Shown here one piece after another: positions 17,363-26,159 of a stretch of DNA of 64,000 nt. The translations under genes were made by a program, and so were the position numbers. The DNA comes from Vibrio mediterranei. Its GTDB lineage: Bacteria; Pseudomonadota; Gammaproteobacteria; Enterobacterales; Vibrionaceae. The notes beneath the pieces are model-generated. The model had not been told where the DNA came from, searched no databases, and saw only the letters and a list, made by a program, of their open reading frames with translations. Position 1 is the first letter of the stretch, and every line of letters starts with the position of its first letter. The stretch lies in contig NZ_FLLQ01000005.1 of the NCBI RefSeq assembly GCF_900088415.1, forward strand, positions 1 to 64,000. Reading direction: 5' to 3'.

Positions 17363-19708
17363 TTAAGGCAGCGCCAACGCCTTTTGTTTTAGCAAAGTGA
17401 CAGGCACTCGCAGTATACGCATATTGGAACTATTGGTTTCGACAATCACAATTGCTGTTTCAGCATCAAGTTGATAAATATCTGAATAAGCCGATGCTCC
17501 TTCGACCAATTGAATTGGCCCTTTCCAGCTGTTGCCCTCGTCAAAACTAAACCATAAACCTAAGTCTTGACGATTGCTCGCTCCAGACGGACTACCTTGA
17601 GGATTAGTGAACAGCAGATATCGACTACCATCCGCTTCTTCGAAGCGAGTAATTGAAGCATCGACGGTTCCAGAGCTTATACCTGGGAAAACATCGGCAT
17701 TGTTACCGCTGAGCATCGCCCATGTTTTACCGCCATCTTCACTCAAGAACTGTTGACGCGGACCGTAATTAACACCACTTACGGTCTTGTTAAAATCAAG
17801 GCGTGCAGTCAAGAGCAAATGACCATTATCTAGTTCAACGAGATCCGATTCACTCGGCTCAAGCGTTTCCAAACTGCTCGCACTCTTCCAACGATAGGGA
17901 AGTGGTAAGCTTGCCCCTGTTTGCCAGTTTTGACCACCGTCGTCACTGTACACAGACATGACGTTTAAGAAGTATCGGTCTAGTGTAATAGCGGGATATA
18001 TTAGGCGTCCATTATGACTACCAGCAATCGCTTGCTGTCGTTCAAGCTGGATCCCGTGACCGGGCCCAGGGTTCACACTGGCGTGTCCGTAAAAGCTCAT
18101 GGTATTGCCAGACTTCTGTTTGCTCCAACCTAATTGTTCTAGGTCAGTCGTGGTACTCGCTGGATTTTGTTGAGCTAAATAAGCCGCATCTAGGCTAACC
18201 AAAGTCACGCCTGATTGTTCAAGAGCGATATCCTGTAGATGAATTCGGCCATCAACACTGCTATCTGCGTTACCAAACTCTACAAGACTGCTACTCGACG
18301 TTTCACCTGACCAACTAGCCAGAGTATTGCCATCGACCAATAGAGACGCTTGATTACTCAGGGCTGAATAGGCAATTTGGTATTGATGAAAACCATACAC
18401 ATCACCACTACTTAGCGCGACAATAACAGGCGAAGACTCACCATTTAATTGCGCGGTAAGCTGTCCTGACGGATCTACAGCAAATGTCACCACAAAAGTA
18501 CGAGCTCCATCTGCCGCCTGTATTCGGTTAGCAGCACCGTCAAAGATTCGTAGTGTAGCATTCAACTGCCAGTCCTGATTACTGTTTAGAGTAGCTGATT
18601 TACTGTAGAGCTCTGAACCTCCCCAACCTGCAATTTGATAGCTGTGCTCTTTAACTTGATGAGTCACATCCACCGGAGCCAGCCAATTTGAAGTAGCAAT
18701 ATCGTAGGTACTGTAGAAGACCCCACTTGGCATCCATGACTTGATCTTATCGCCATTCTGCGCGGCGTCAGTCGGCCAACGGACATAAGAAACAATAACA
18801 CTGTCAGACGCTGAATCGTAAATAGGACGAGGATCAGAGAAATCATAGTCGTCGTTAGCGTTGATCTGCTCGGTTAAGTTCAATTCAGTATTCCATGTCA
18901 CCCCTGAGTCGGTAGAGACGCGAGTAATAATATCATTGGTGTTGGCTGTTGAACCTGGGTCCCCTCCCCCCACTCGTTTCTCTGCAAAGGCTGTCACCAC
19001 ACCAGGTGTTTCTGTGCTCGCAACCAGAGATGGTATGCGATCGGGGCCGTTGAAAATCACATCGCCTTGCACTTCGAACTCTATATTCTTGTATGCTGAG
19101 ACACCATCGGTATAGGTTGAGCCATTACCCCACACCAACATATTTTGTGACGTTGGTGAAGGAGATATCTGATCGAGAATTAGCTGTCCATCGAAGTAAA
19201 AGCTCGCATTAGGGTTATCCCCCGGGTGAAAGACCAATTCGTACTTATGGTAGTCCGTTGCCGCCGCGCCTGTCGCCAGTACAGTAGTACCACTTCGACC
19301 TTCAAACTCCACCACCAGCTCACCAGCACTGTTTATGGATAATATTGGCAACACACGCTGACTGCCATCGGCGTAATAGTTGGTGATCATGCCGCCACTA
19401 ACCACGCGCATTTCAGTCGATAACCTCCAGCCGTAGTTCGTTGCTTGACTCTTTAACGCGTCAGATAACACCGTTTTCCACTGTGCTCGTCCGCCTTCAC
19501 CTTGTGCGACCCATGCTGTTACCCCATCTACTGTTGATAGCGCACCACTACCACTTTGGCTATGATCTGCAATCCAGCCTTGTTCACTTGGCTGATCTTT
19601 GACGGGGTCAGTTGTTGCCATGTAATCAAACAGCTCTGCGTTTGCCAGCGGAGCGGTACCTATTGCCATAACGAGCCAAACTGCTTGTCGGTTTTTCCTA
19701 AAAACCAT
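17363..19708 (-). CDS. nanH: secreted sialidase NanH
   Basis: 781 aa, the same length as NanH of Vibrio cholerae, and closely similar to what I recall of it along its length. Signal peptide to about residue 24 (ANA). The N-terminal lectin-like jelly roll (about 25-215) has the V. cholerae-type segments GGMITNYYADGSQRVLPI and SPSPTSQNMLVWGNG. The six-bladed propeller starts at GPDRIPS (FRIP-like Arg) and has four visible Asp boxes: STDSGVTW, YSDDGGQNW, LSEDGGKTW and SFDEGNSW. A second lectin-like domain (about 340-540) is inserted in the propeller. It releases sialic acid from host or dietary glycans. No nan catabolic genes are in the window. Confidence 0.95.
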   Translation of the reverse strand: MVFRKNRQAVWLVMAIGTAPLANAELFDYMATTDPVKDQPSEQGWIADHSQSGSGALSTVDGVTAWVAQGEGGRAQWKTVLSDALKSQATNYGWRLSTEMRVVSGGMITNYYADGSQRVLPILSINSAGELVVEFEGRSGTTVLATGAAATDYHKYELVFHPGDNPNASFYFDGQLILDQISPSPTSQNMLVWGNGSTYTDGVSAYKNIEFEVQGDVIFNGPDRIPSLVASTETPGVVTAFAEKRVGGGDPGSTANTNDIITRVSTDSGVTWNTELNLTEQINANDDYDFSDPRPIYDSASDSVIVSYVRWPTDAAQNGDKIKSWMPSGVFYSTYDIATSNWLAPVDVTHQVKEHSYQIAGWGGSELYSKSATLNSNQDWQLNATLRIFDGAANRIQAADGARTFVVTFAVDPSGQLTAQLNGESSPVIVALSSGDVYGFHQYQIAYSALSNQASLLVDGNTLASWSGETSSSSLVEFGNADSSVDGRIHLQDIALEQSGVTLVSLDAAYLAQQNPASTTTDLEQLGWSKQKSGNTMSFYGHASVNPGPGHGIQLERQQAIAGSHNGRLIYPAITLDRYFLNVMSVYSDDGGQNWQTGASLPLPYRWKSASSLETLEPSESDLVELDNGHLLLTARLDFNKTVSGVNYGPRQQFLSEDGGKTWAMLSGNNADVFPGISSGTVDASITRFEEADGSRYLLFTNPQGSPSGASNRQDLGLWFSFDEGNSWKGPIQLVEGASAYSDIYQLDAETAIVIVETNSSNMRILRVPVTLLKQKALALP

Positions 19709-19956
19709 ATTTGTTCCCTTCTGTCTAAATCCAAACTAACTCATGGTGTTACTTTGCGACAACGACTCGACAACGCTCTGAATCACAACAAAGTAGGCCT
19801 GAATAAAAAACTGAGTGACGCAAAATGGTCACTAGCATGTCATACAGCCTAGTTTACTTTTGCATTAATAAAAATTTACTTCATCGATCAAGATCGCAAA
19901 AAAATATATTTTCATTTAATAACTAAAAGGACAATAGCAACGTTTAGAAGGTAACG

Positions 19957-19985
19957 AAAATGCGCCCAGATCCACTAAGGGCGCA
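19957..19985 (-). terminator. terminator of the LacI pair
   Basis: On the minus strand, TGCGCCC and GGGCGCA pair over 7 bp with an 11-base loop, followed by TTTTCGTT. It begins five bases past the stop of the second LacI gene. Confidence 0.75.
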
Positions 19986-19989
19986 CCAA

Positions 19990-20991
19990 TTAGCTGTGTG
20001 CTTGAGTGCTGTCTCGAATGATAACTTGCACAGGGGGGATGTCGTAATTTGGTTTATTGCCACTGATAAGATCGAGTAGATATCTGACACCGATCTCACC
20101 CATTTCTGCAAATGGTTGGCGTACTGTAGTTATACGAGGAATGTAGTATTCATCAATAGGAAGGTCATCAAAACCAATTACCGAAACATCTTCAGGGACT
20201 CGTAAACCGTACTGATGCAATGCTTGAATTACGCCAAACGCACTATGATCATTAGCTGCAAATATTGCAGTGGGCTTGGCACCGCCCTTTAATGCAGTCG
20301 TAAGGTTTTGGAAAGCATTTCTTGATTCAAAGTGACCGTCGATAACCATACCGGGTTCTGCCACTAACCCTGCATTTTTCAGCGAGCGCAAATAACCAGC
20401 AATACGGTTCTCAGAATCAATATTGCCACTTGGTCCCGTCAAATGCATGATTTTCTTATGACCTAGCTGAACCAAATGGTTAGTGGCAAGATATCCCCCC
20501 ATTTCATTATCAACGTTTATGAGAGGCAAAATTCCTTTACCTCTACGACACATCAATAATGTCGGGATCTTCCCTGTTAGTGCTGCGATATCTTCTTCTG
20601 CCAAATCACCACCGACAACGATAATGCCATCCACTTGCCGTGAAACCAGATCTTGAAGCTCGTGACGTTCACGGCTTTGTTCCCAGTTCGTGGTTTCGAT
20701 AATAATATCGTAACTGTGGTTACGCATTCTACGATCCATGCCATATAGGATACGGCTTACATAAGGGGTATCAAATGAAGGTGCAACAACACCGATCTTC
20801 ATGTTTCGCTTTGTCTTAGGCTGGGCTTTACGACCTTTAGGTTTAAAACCAAGGTCAAAGATAGCCTTTTCGATGGTGTCGACTTTGTCTTTAGCGATGA
20901 AGGTCGTTCGATTTAAATAACGTGAGACGGTGCTTGGCGAAACGCCAGCTTTTCTTGCAACGTCGTATATGGTGGCTTTTTTCTCTTTCAT
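19990..20991 (-). CDS. LacI family transcriptional regulator (tandem paralogue B)
   Basis: 333 aa. DNA-binding domain: TIYDVARKAGVSPSTVSRYL (about residues 7-26) with hinge region; periplasmic-binding-like effector domain (about 65-330). It is obviously related to the gene just upstream (shared blocks SRYLNRT, FIAKDKV, NHSYDIIIET and so on) and overlaps its stop codon by four bases. Sugar-responsive repressor by family. Position next to beta-glucosidase and a sugar ABC importer suggests it controls them. Confidence 0.93.
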   Translation of the reverse strand: MKEKKATIYDVARKAGVSPSTVSRYLNRTTFIAKDKVDTIEKAIFDLGFKPKGRKAQPKTKRNMKIGVVAPSFDTPYVSRILYGMDRRMRNHSYDIIIETTNWEQSRERHELQDLVSRQVDGIIVVGGDLAEEDIAALTGKIPTLLMCRRGKGILPLINVDNEMGGYLATNHLVQLGHKKIMHLTGPSGNIDSENRIAGYLRSLKNAGLVAEPGMVIDGHFESRNAFQNLTTALKGGAKPTAIFAANDHSAFGVIQALHQYGLRVPEDVSVIGFDDLPIDEYYIPRITTVRQPFAEMGEIGVRYLLDLISGNKPNYDIPPVQVIIRDSTQAHS

Positions 20992-22034
20992 ATGGCCGAT
21001 TTCACCGCATTCCTTTGTGTACTATTTCGGACAATTACCTCCACAGGAGGGACTTGGTAGTTTGGCTTAATTCCACTAATCAAATCAAGAGCATAACGTA
21101 TCGCAATAGATCCCATGATTTCGAGTGGCTGTTTAACCGTGGTGAGTTGTGGAATTAGGTAGCTGGAAAATGGCAGATCATCAAAACCTATGAGTGAAAT
21201 GTCATCCGGAACAGAATAGCCTTTTTGATGTAATGCCTGAATTGCTCCATAAGCGCTTTCATCATTAGACGCGAAGATAGCCGTAAATTCAATCCCTTGC
21301 TCTATTGTCTCTTTAACCACTTCAAGCGACTGCTCTGACTTAAATTCACCTTCAACAATCAACTCATCCAGCACCTCGATTCCCGCTTTTTCCAAACTGC
21401 GTTTATACCCGACTACCCGCTCGTCAGAATCGTTATTACCGATGGCTCCGCGAAGATGAAGGATTCTGGTATGACCTAACTGAATCAAATGATTGGTCGC
21501 TAAGTACCCACCAAGCTCATTATCGACTAAGACTTGAGGAATACCGGTAATGCTATCTGTAGGAGCTAGATAGACCGGACTTCCCAGTAGTAACACCGGC
21601 GTTTTGCCAAGGATCGTTTTTACTTCAGCATCATTGAGGTAGCTACCAATTAACACAATAGCATCGGCATTTCGCTGCTTAAACTGTTTGAGGATTTCAG
21701 TTTCGCGGGCTTTATTCCAATGGCTCGTTTCAACAATGATCTGGTATGAGTGGTTGAGCACAGTACTGTCCATACCCTTTAATATTCTTGCGATATGTGG
21801 ACTATCAAATGATGCAGCGACAACCCCAATCGACATACTGCGCTTGGTAATAGGTTGCGATTTTCGAGGTTTACTCTTGAACCCAGACTCAAACATCGCT
21901 TCTTCGATAGCACGCACTTTATCTTTAGCAATGAAGCTGGTTCGATTTAAGTAACGAGAAACAGTACTTGGAGAGACACCCGCTCGTTTTGCTACCTCGG
22001 TTAAGGTAACTTTGCTTTCCTTTTCTTTTTTCAT
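20988..22034 (-). CDS. LacI family transcriptional regulator (tandem paralogue A)
   Basis: 348 aa from the ATG at 22034. A longer reading from 22058 would begin inside the T-tract of the terminator of the preceding gene, so I reject it. HTH: VTLTEVAKRAGVSPSTVSRY, followed by LNRTSFIAKDKV; C-terminal sugar-sensor domain. It duplicates the next gene, with which it is translationally coupled (ATGA-type overlap). The recognition helix is identical in both (AGVSPSTVSRYLNRT), so they may bind the same operators while sensing different ligands. Upstream is the GH1 beta-glucosidase gene, same strand. Confidence 0.93.
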   Translation of the reverse strand: MKKEKESKVTLTEVAKRAGVSPSTVSRYLNRTSFIAKDKVRAIEEAMFESGFKSKPRKSQPITKRSMSIGVVAASFDSPHIARILKGMDSTVLNHSYQIIVETSHWNKARETEILKQFKQRNADAIVLIGSYLNDAEVKTILGKTPVLLLGSPVYLAPTDSITGIPQVLVDNELGGYLATNHLIQLGHTRILHLRGAIGNNDSDERVVGYKRSLEKAGIEVLDELIVEGEFKSEQSLEVVKETIEQGIEFTAIFASNDESAYGAIQALHQKGYSVPDDISLIGFDDLPFSSYLIPQLTTVKQPLEIMGSIAIRYALDLISGIKPNYQVPPVEVIVRNSTQRNAVKSAI

Positions 22035-22057
22035 GGTTCTACCAACATCAGCGCCCA

Positions 22058-22086
22058 TAAAAAAAGCGCCTAAACATAGACGCTTT
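22058..22086 (-). terminator. terminator of the beta-glucosidase gene
   Basis: AAAGCG and CGCTTT pair around a 12-base loop and are followed by seven T on the minus strand. It separates the glucosidase gene from the LacI pair. Confidence 0.7.
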
Positions 22087-22123
22087 ATAACTTACTCGAA
22101 ACGGCAGGGTCAAACCGAGAGCG

Positions 22124-23539
22124 TTAACAAGTATTTCGGTTAAAGTCGCTCGGTTTCATCCAGCCTTGCAACGCACGCGTCTCTCCTAATGACGCGCCAT
22201 TTGATTCGATCACTGACTTATACCAAAGTGCAGAGTCCTTGGGCGTTCTCTTCATCGTTTCATAATCAACGTGGACCAGGCCGAAGCGCTGCTTGTAACC
22301 TTCCGCCCATTCAAAGTTATCGAGTATTGACCATTGGAAGTATCCCATGATGTCGACACCATTCGCGGCCGCTTCTTTCAAACCTAATAAGTAACGATGC
22401 AAGAAGTCGATGCGAGTCGTATCATGCACTCTACCGTCTAAACTGACCCAATCATTGGTGCTAAGTCCATTTTCGGTGACAATAATCGGCTTGTTATAAC
22501 GCTCATACAAAAATTCAGTGCCCCACTTGAGTGCTTCAGGCGTAATCGGCCAATCGAAATGGGTCTTCGGATAGTTATTCGGATACTCCACAACTTCTGG
22601 TGTCCCATCGGCTGCTGCATGTACCATTTCCGAGCTGTAGACATTAATTCCAACAAAATCCAAAGGCTGACAAATGGTTTCCATATCACCAGGTTTGATA
22701 ATAGGTGCATCAGCGCCAAATAATGCCAATCCATCCTCTGGATATTCACCTTTGAATGCAGGATCCATCCACCAGCTCGCGTTAAACATTTCTTTATTAA
22801 TAACATTAAAGGTATGCGCTTTTGCAGCTGCAATATCTTCTGGGCTGTTGGTCATAGGTACAGCGGTTCGGAAACAAGGTGCTGCCCCGACCTTAGCTGG
22901 ACGTTTCGAATTCGACCGAATCACTTGTACCGCTTTACCGTGGGCAAGTAGTGCATTGTGCCACGCACGATTCACTTCCTTCGCAGGGAGTTCAAGACCA
23001 GGGGCATGCATTCCGGTTTGGTGGCCAAGCCCAATGAAACATGCTTGCTCATTTAACGTAAACCAGTTTTCCACTCGATCAGACAAACGGTCGACAATCA
23101 CTCGAGTATATTCAGCGAACCAATCGCTAGAGTCGTCATTTAACCATCCACCTTTGTGGAACAGCGCCATCGGATAGTCCCAATGAAATAACGTCACCCA
23201 AGGTGAAATGCCTTTAGCAAGCAACTCATCTACCAAACGGTCGTAAAAATCCAACCCTTGAGTATTCACTTTACCAGTTCCTTCTGGCATCACCCTTGGC
23301 CACATGATGCTCAATCGATACGCTTGTAGAGCGATTGACTGCATGATTTTTACGTCTTCTTCATAGCGATTGTAGTGGTCGCAAGCCATAAATCCTGTGT
23401 TTCCGCCCTTTACGAATCCATCACGGCGAGAGCACATGTCCCAGACGGAATCTGCACAGCCATCAACACCTTGGGTATTACCTTCAATTTGATAACTGGC
23501 GGCAGCTGCCCCCCAAATAAAATCATCTTTGAAAGCCAT
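22124..23539 (-). CDS. beta-glucosidase, GH1
   Basis: 471 aa. Family 1: FIWGAAAASYQIEG at the N-terminus, acid/base Glu in FTLNEQAC (about residue 170), nucleophile Glu in IVTENGLS (about 363) and the C-terminal WSILDNFEWAEGY of non-phosphorylated-substrate enzymes. It lacks the Ser-Lys-Tyr phosphate-binding set seen in the other GH1 of this window. It should act in the cytoplasm on beta-glucosides brought in by the neighbouring ABC importer. A GGAGAAACG motif precedes the ATG. Divergent from the importer operon. Confidence 0.93.
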   Translation of the reverse strand: MAFKDDFIWGAAAASYQIEGNTQGVDGCADSVWDMCSRRDGFVKGGNTGFMACDHYNRYEEDVKIMQSIALQAYRLSIMWPRVMPEGTGKVNTQGLDFYDRLVDELLAKGISPWVTLFHWDYPMALFHKGGWLNDDSSDWFAEYTRVIVDRLSDRVENWFTLNEQACFIGLGHQTGMHAPGLELPAKEVNRAWHNALLAHGKAVQVIRSNSKRPAKVGAAPCFRTAVPMTNSPEDIAAAKAHTFNVINKEMFNASWWMDPAFKGEYPEDGLALFGADAPIIKPGDMETICQPLDFVGINVYSSEMVHAAADGTPEVVEYPNNYPKTHFDWPITPEALKWGTEFLYERYNKPIIVTENGLSTNDWVSLDGRVHDTTRIDFLHRYLLGLKEAAANGVDIMGYFQWSILDNFEWAEGYKQRFGLVHVDYETMKRTPKDSALWYKSVIESNGASLGETRALQGWMKPSDFNRNTC

Positions 23540-23932
23540 CGTTTCTCCTTAATCTCATCTGCTTTGGTTTGTGTGACTTACAACACTTCACGCTTGCTTT
23601 GTAATCACTCAAGGCTAAACAAATTAATGCGCTAATTGAGTGATATCTGTCTCACTACTTCTGCTGCAGATTTTATTTATATCGAAACCATGAACCATAT
23701 TTAGAAATACAACAAAGCCATGAAATATCTTTTTGTTTTTCACAATTTAACCATATAAATCATATATTTATGATGAAAAATATTTCATGCCCGTTAGTTT
23801 TGTAAATTAGACATGGTGGATTAGATCACAAAACATCTCATTATTGTTCGTTAGCATAAATTTAGAAATTCACTCGCTGCATGTTTGTCATGTCCATATT
23901 CAGTCGGATTTATATAGAGACCTTAAGCAACA
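23540..23932. promoter_or_regulatory. divergent promoter region of the beta-glucoside genes
   Basis: This 393-base AT-rich gap must contain both promoters. GGTGG-n6-TCACA at 23815-23830 is a possible CRP half-match on the importer side. Inverted copies of a CATGAAATAT block lie at 23719 and near 23780, and could be operators for the LacI pair. No gene is seen. Confidence 0.4.
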
Positions 23933-26041
23933 ATGAAATTAGATAATACATATTACGAAAAGCTGTACGCTGGAATCTTAGGCAAGATAATTGGAGTGTA
24001 TGCAGGACGACCTTTTGAGGGTTGGGTTAACGAGCATATCGTTGACCAATTCGGTGAGATAAACCGCTACGTCAACGAACAAGTTAACCATCCTCTTATC
24101 GTCAGTGATGACGACATTACCGGCACCTTTATGTTCACTCACGCTTTGGAAGATCATGAGTATCGCTCTGACTTTTCTAGCCAGCACCTTGGTCAATCTT
24201 GGCTTGATAATTTAATCGAAGGAAAAACCATTCTTTGGTGGGGTGGCTATGGACAATCGACCGAGCACACTGCTTGGCTCAATTTAAGAAATGGGTTTGA
24301 AGCACCGCATAGTGGCTCAATAGAAACCAACGGAAAAACCGTCGCAGAACAAATAGGCGCACAGATTTTTATTGATGGCTGGGCACTCATCAACCCTGCA
24401 ATGCCAGATAAAGCCGCGCAGATGGCAACTGAAGCAGCTAAGGTTAGCCACGACGGTGAAGCCGTTCACGCCGCAGTTCTACTTGCCGTTATGGAGTCTC
24501 AAGCGTTTATTGAAACCGACTTGCACGCTCTCATCGACCTCGGCTTGAGTTATATCCCCAAAGAATCGAAAATTGCTGAAGTCATTAACGCTGTTCGTGG
24601 CTGGCATGAAGAGAATCCACGTGATTGGAATTGGGCATTTTCGCAGCTTAAAACTCACTATGGCTACGACAAGTTTGACGGCACTTGTCATGTAATTCCC
24701 AACCATGGATTAATCATTTTATCTCTTCTTTACGGGGGTGAAAGCTTCCACGAATCAATGAAAATTGTGAATACATTAGGTTGGGATACCGACTGTAACG
24801 CGGCGAACGTAGGTTGTCTCAACGGTATTCGATTAGGCTTAGCCGCTCTTGATGATGGCTTTGATTGGCGCACACCAGTCGCGGATAGAATTCTTCTTCC
24901 AAGTGCCAATATTCAAGATCATATTTTCGATGCAGTTCAAGAAGCCGATAAGCTCTACGCGATCGCTCATCAATTACATCATAATGAGCGCCTACCCAAA
25001 CGTCCTAGATTCCACTTTACGCCTAAAGGGTCATTGCAAGGTTTTGCTATTAACCCTGACTTGAACTACAACCAAAACGCACGCCTTAGCAACAGTGAGC
25101 AAGCGCTGCGACTGGACTTCTCGCATTTGGTATGTGGTGTACCGTTGCAAGTGAGTACCGCAACACATACGCCACTTGATAGTAAAGTAAACGAATCGTC
25201 GTACCACATAGTTGGCAGTCCTACACTCTATCCGTCTCAAACTATCGAAGCGAGCGTGTCAGGTGCAACCGATTATGACCACGCCAGTGTCAGTTTCTAC
25301 GTCGAAACTTACGACAGCCAAATGAACGTTGAACGCATTTTTAGTGAACCATTCACCTTGTCAACGCAACCACAAACTCATCAATGGACCCTACCAAAAC
25401 TCGATAACGTAATGATTGCCACCGTTGGACTGCAAATTAGTAACCCTCACTCAGGAAACGATGCTGGATATATCAAGCTGCATTCATTGGACTGGCAAGG
25501 CACACCATCGCAAACCATAGGCATTGATAGCAACCCAATCCATGAAATATGGGAAAGCAGCTTTATCAATACTATGGATACCTGCATCAAGTTCGACAAT
25601 CAAGATATCTACCGCTTAGTCAATAACGACGCGTCTCACCCTGGCCTCTACGTATACGGCAGTAAAGATTGGCACGACTACTCTTTATCCATCGCGCTTA
25701 AGCCTCAGATAAAACAAGCTTTTGGTCCTATAGTTCGCTACCAAGGATTGGAACGTTACTACCGAGTCGAACTCAATACGGATGATCAGATCTCATTGAT
25801 ACGCAGAGAGTTTGGCAAAGATGTCGTTATCGCCATAGAGCCATTCCAATGGCAACCACACGAGCGCTATCACTTCGACCTTTCGGTGAACGGCAATTTG
25901 TTTGCTTGCTCGATTAACGGCAAACAAGTTCTGACGTCTATTGATGAAACCATGCCTGACACCTATCAGTCTGGCGGTGTAGGTTTTTACAACCAATTAG
26001 GCCCTGTGCACTTCACGGATATGACGGTAGTCGCACTCTAG
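23933..26041 (+). CDS. ADP-ribosylglycohydrolase-fold protein with C-terminal concanavalin-like domain
   Basis: 702 aa. The N-terminal half (about 1-350) has the ADP-ribosylglycohydrolase family metal ligands: a DDD triplet at 59-61 (VSDDDITGTF) and a C-terminal DTDCNAANVG (about 285-294), which ligate two divalent ions. The C-terminal part (about 380-700) looks like beta-sandwich carbohydrate-binding domains (for example WHDYSLSIALKP, GPIVRYQGLERYYRVELN, GGVGFYNQ). No signal peptide. It opens the sugar ABC operon and is divergent from a beta-glucosidase, so a cytoplasmic role on a sugar or nucleoside-like conjugate is more likely than protein de-ADP-ribosylation. The reaction is not known. 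Confidence 0.8.
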   Translation: MKLDNTYYEKLYAGILGKIIGVYAGRPFEGWVNEHIVDQFGEINRYVNEQVNHPLIVSDDDITGTFMFTHALEDHEYRSDFSSQHLGQSWLDNLIEGKTILWWGGYGQSTEHTAWLNLRNGFEAPHSGSIETNGKTVAEQIGAQIFIDGWALINPAMPDKAAQMATEAAKVSHDGEAVHAAVLLAVMESQAFIETDLHALIDLGLSYIPKESKIAEVINAVRGWHEENPRDWNWAFSQLKTHYGYDKFDGTCHVIPNHGLIILSLLYGGESFHESMKIVNTLGWDTDCNAANVGCLNGIRLGLAALDDGFDWRTPVADRILLPSANIQDHIFDAVQEADKLYAIAHQLHHNERLPKRPRFHFTPKGSLQGFAINPDLNYNQNARLSNSEQALRLDFSHLVCGVPLQVSTATHTPLDSKVNESSYHIVGSPTLYPSQTIEASVSGATDYDHASVSFYVETYDSQMNVERIFSEPFTLSTQPQTHQWTLPKLDNVMIATVGLQISNPHSGNDAGYIKLHSLDWQGTPSQTIGIDSNPIHEIWESSFINTMDTCIKFDNQDIYRLVNNDASHPGLYVYGSKDWHDYSLSIALKPQIKQAFGPIVRYQGLERYYRVELNTDDQISLIRREFGKDVVIAIEPFQWQPHERYHFDLSVNGNLFACSINGKQVLTSIDETMPDTYQSGGVGFYNQLGPVHFTDMTVVAL

Positions 26042-26063
26042 AACAAACTAACGCTTACCTGAC

Positions 26064-26086
26064 CTAGCGACCAAATTGGTCGCTAG
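26064..26086. promoter_or_regulatory. 23-bp perfect palindrome between operon genes
   Basis: Arms CTAGCGACCAA and TTGGTCGCTAG are exact complements around a single A. It lies between the hydrolase-fold gene and the binding-protein gene. As RNA it could form a stem that protects or attenuates; as DNA it could be an operator. No T-tract follows. Confidence 0.5.
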
Positions 26087-26159
26087 CATCAACCACAAAG
26101 TGACTCAGCACTAAAGAACAAAAACTGAGCACTTACCCTAATAAGAAAGAGATAGAGCA

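Noticed and set aside
20988..22058. Longer start (22058) for LacI paralogue A
   Set aside because: It would begin inside the terminator T-tract of the preceding gene and lacks a ribosome-binding site.
23815..23830. Firm CRP site upstream of the ADP-ribosylglycohydrolase-fold gene
   Set aside because: Only eight of ten fixed bases match, with the left half weak, so it is kept only as a possibility.
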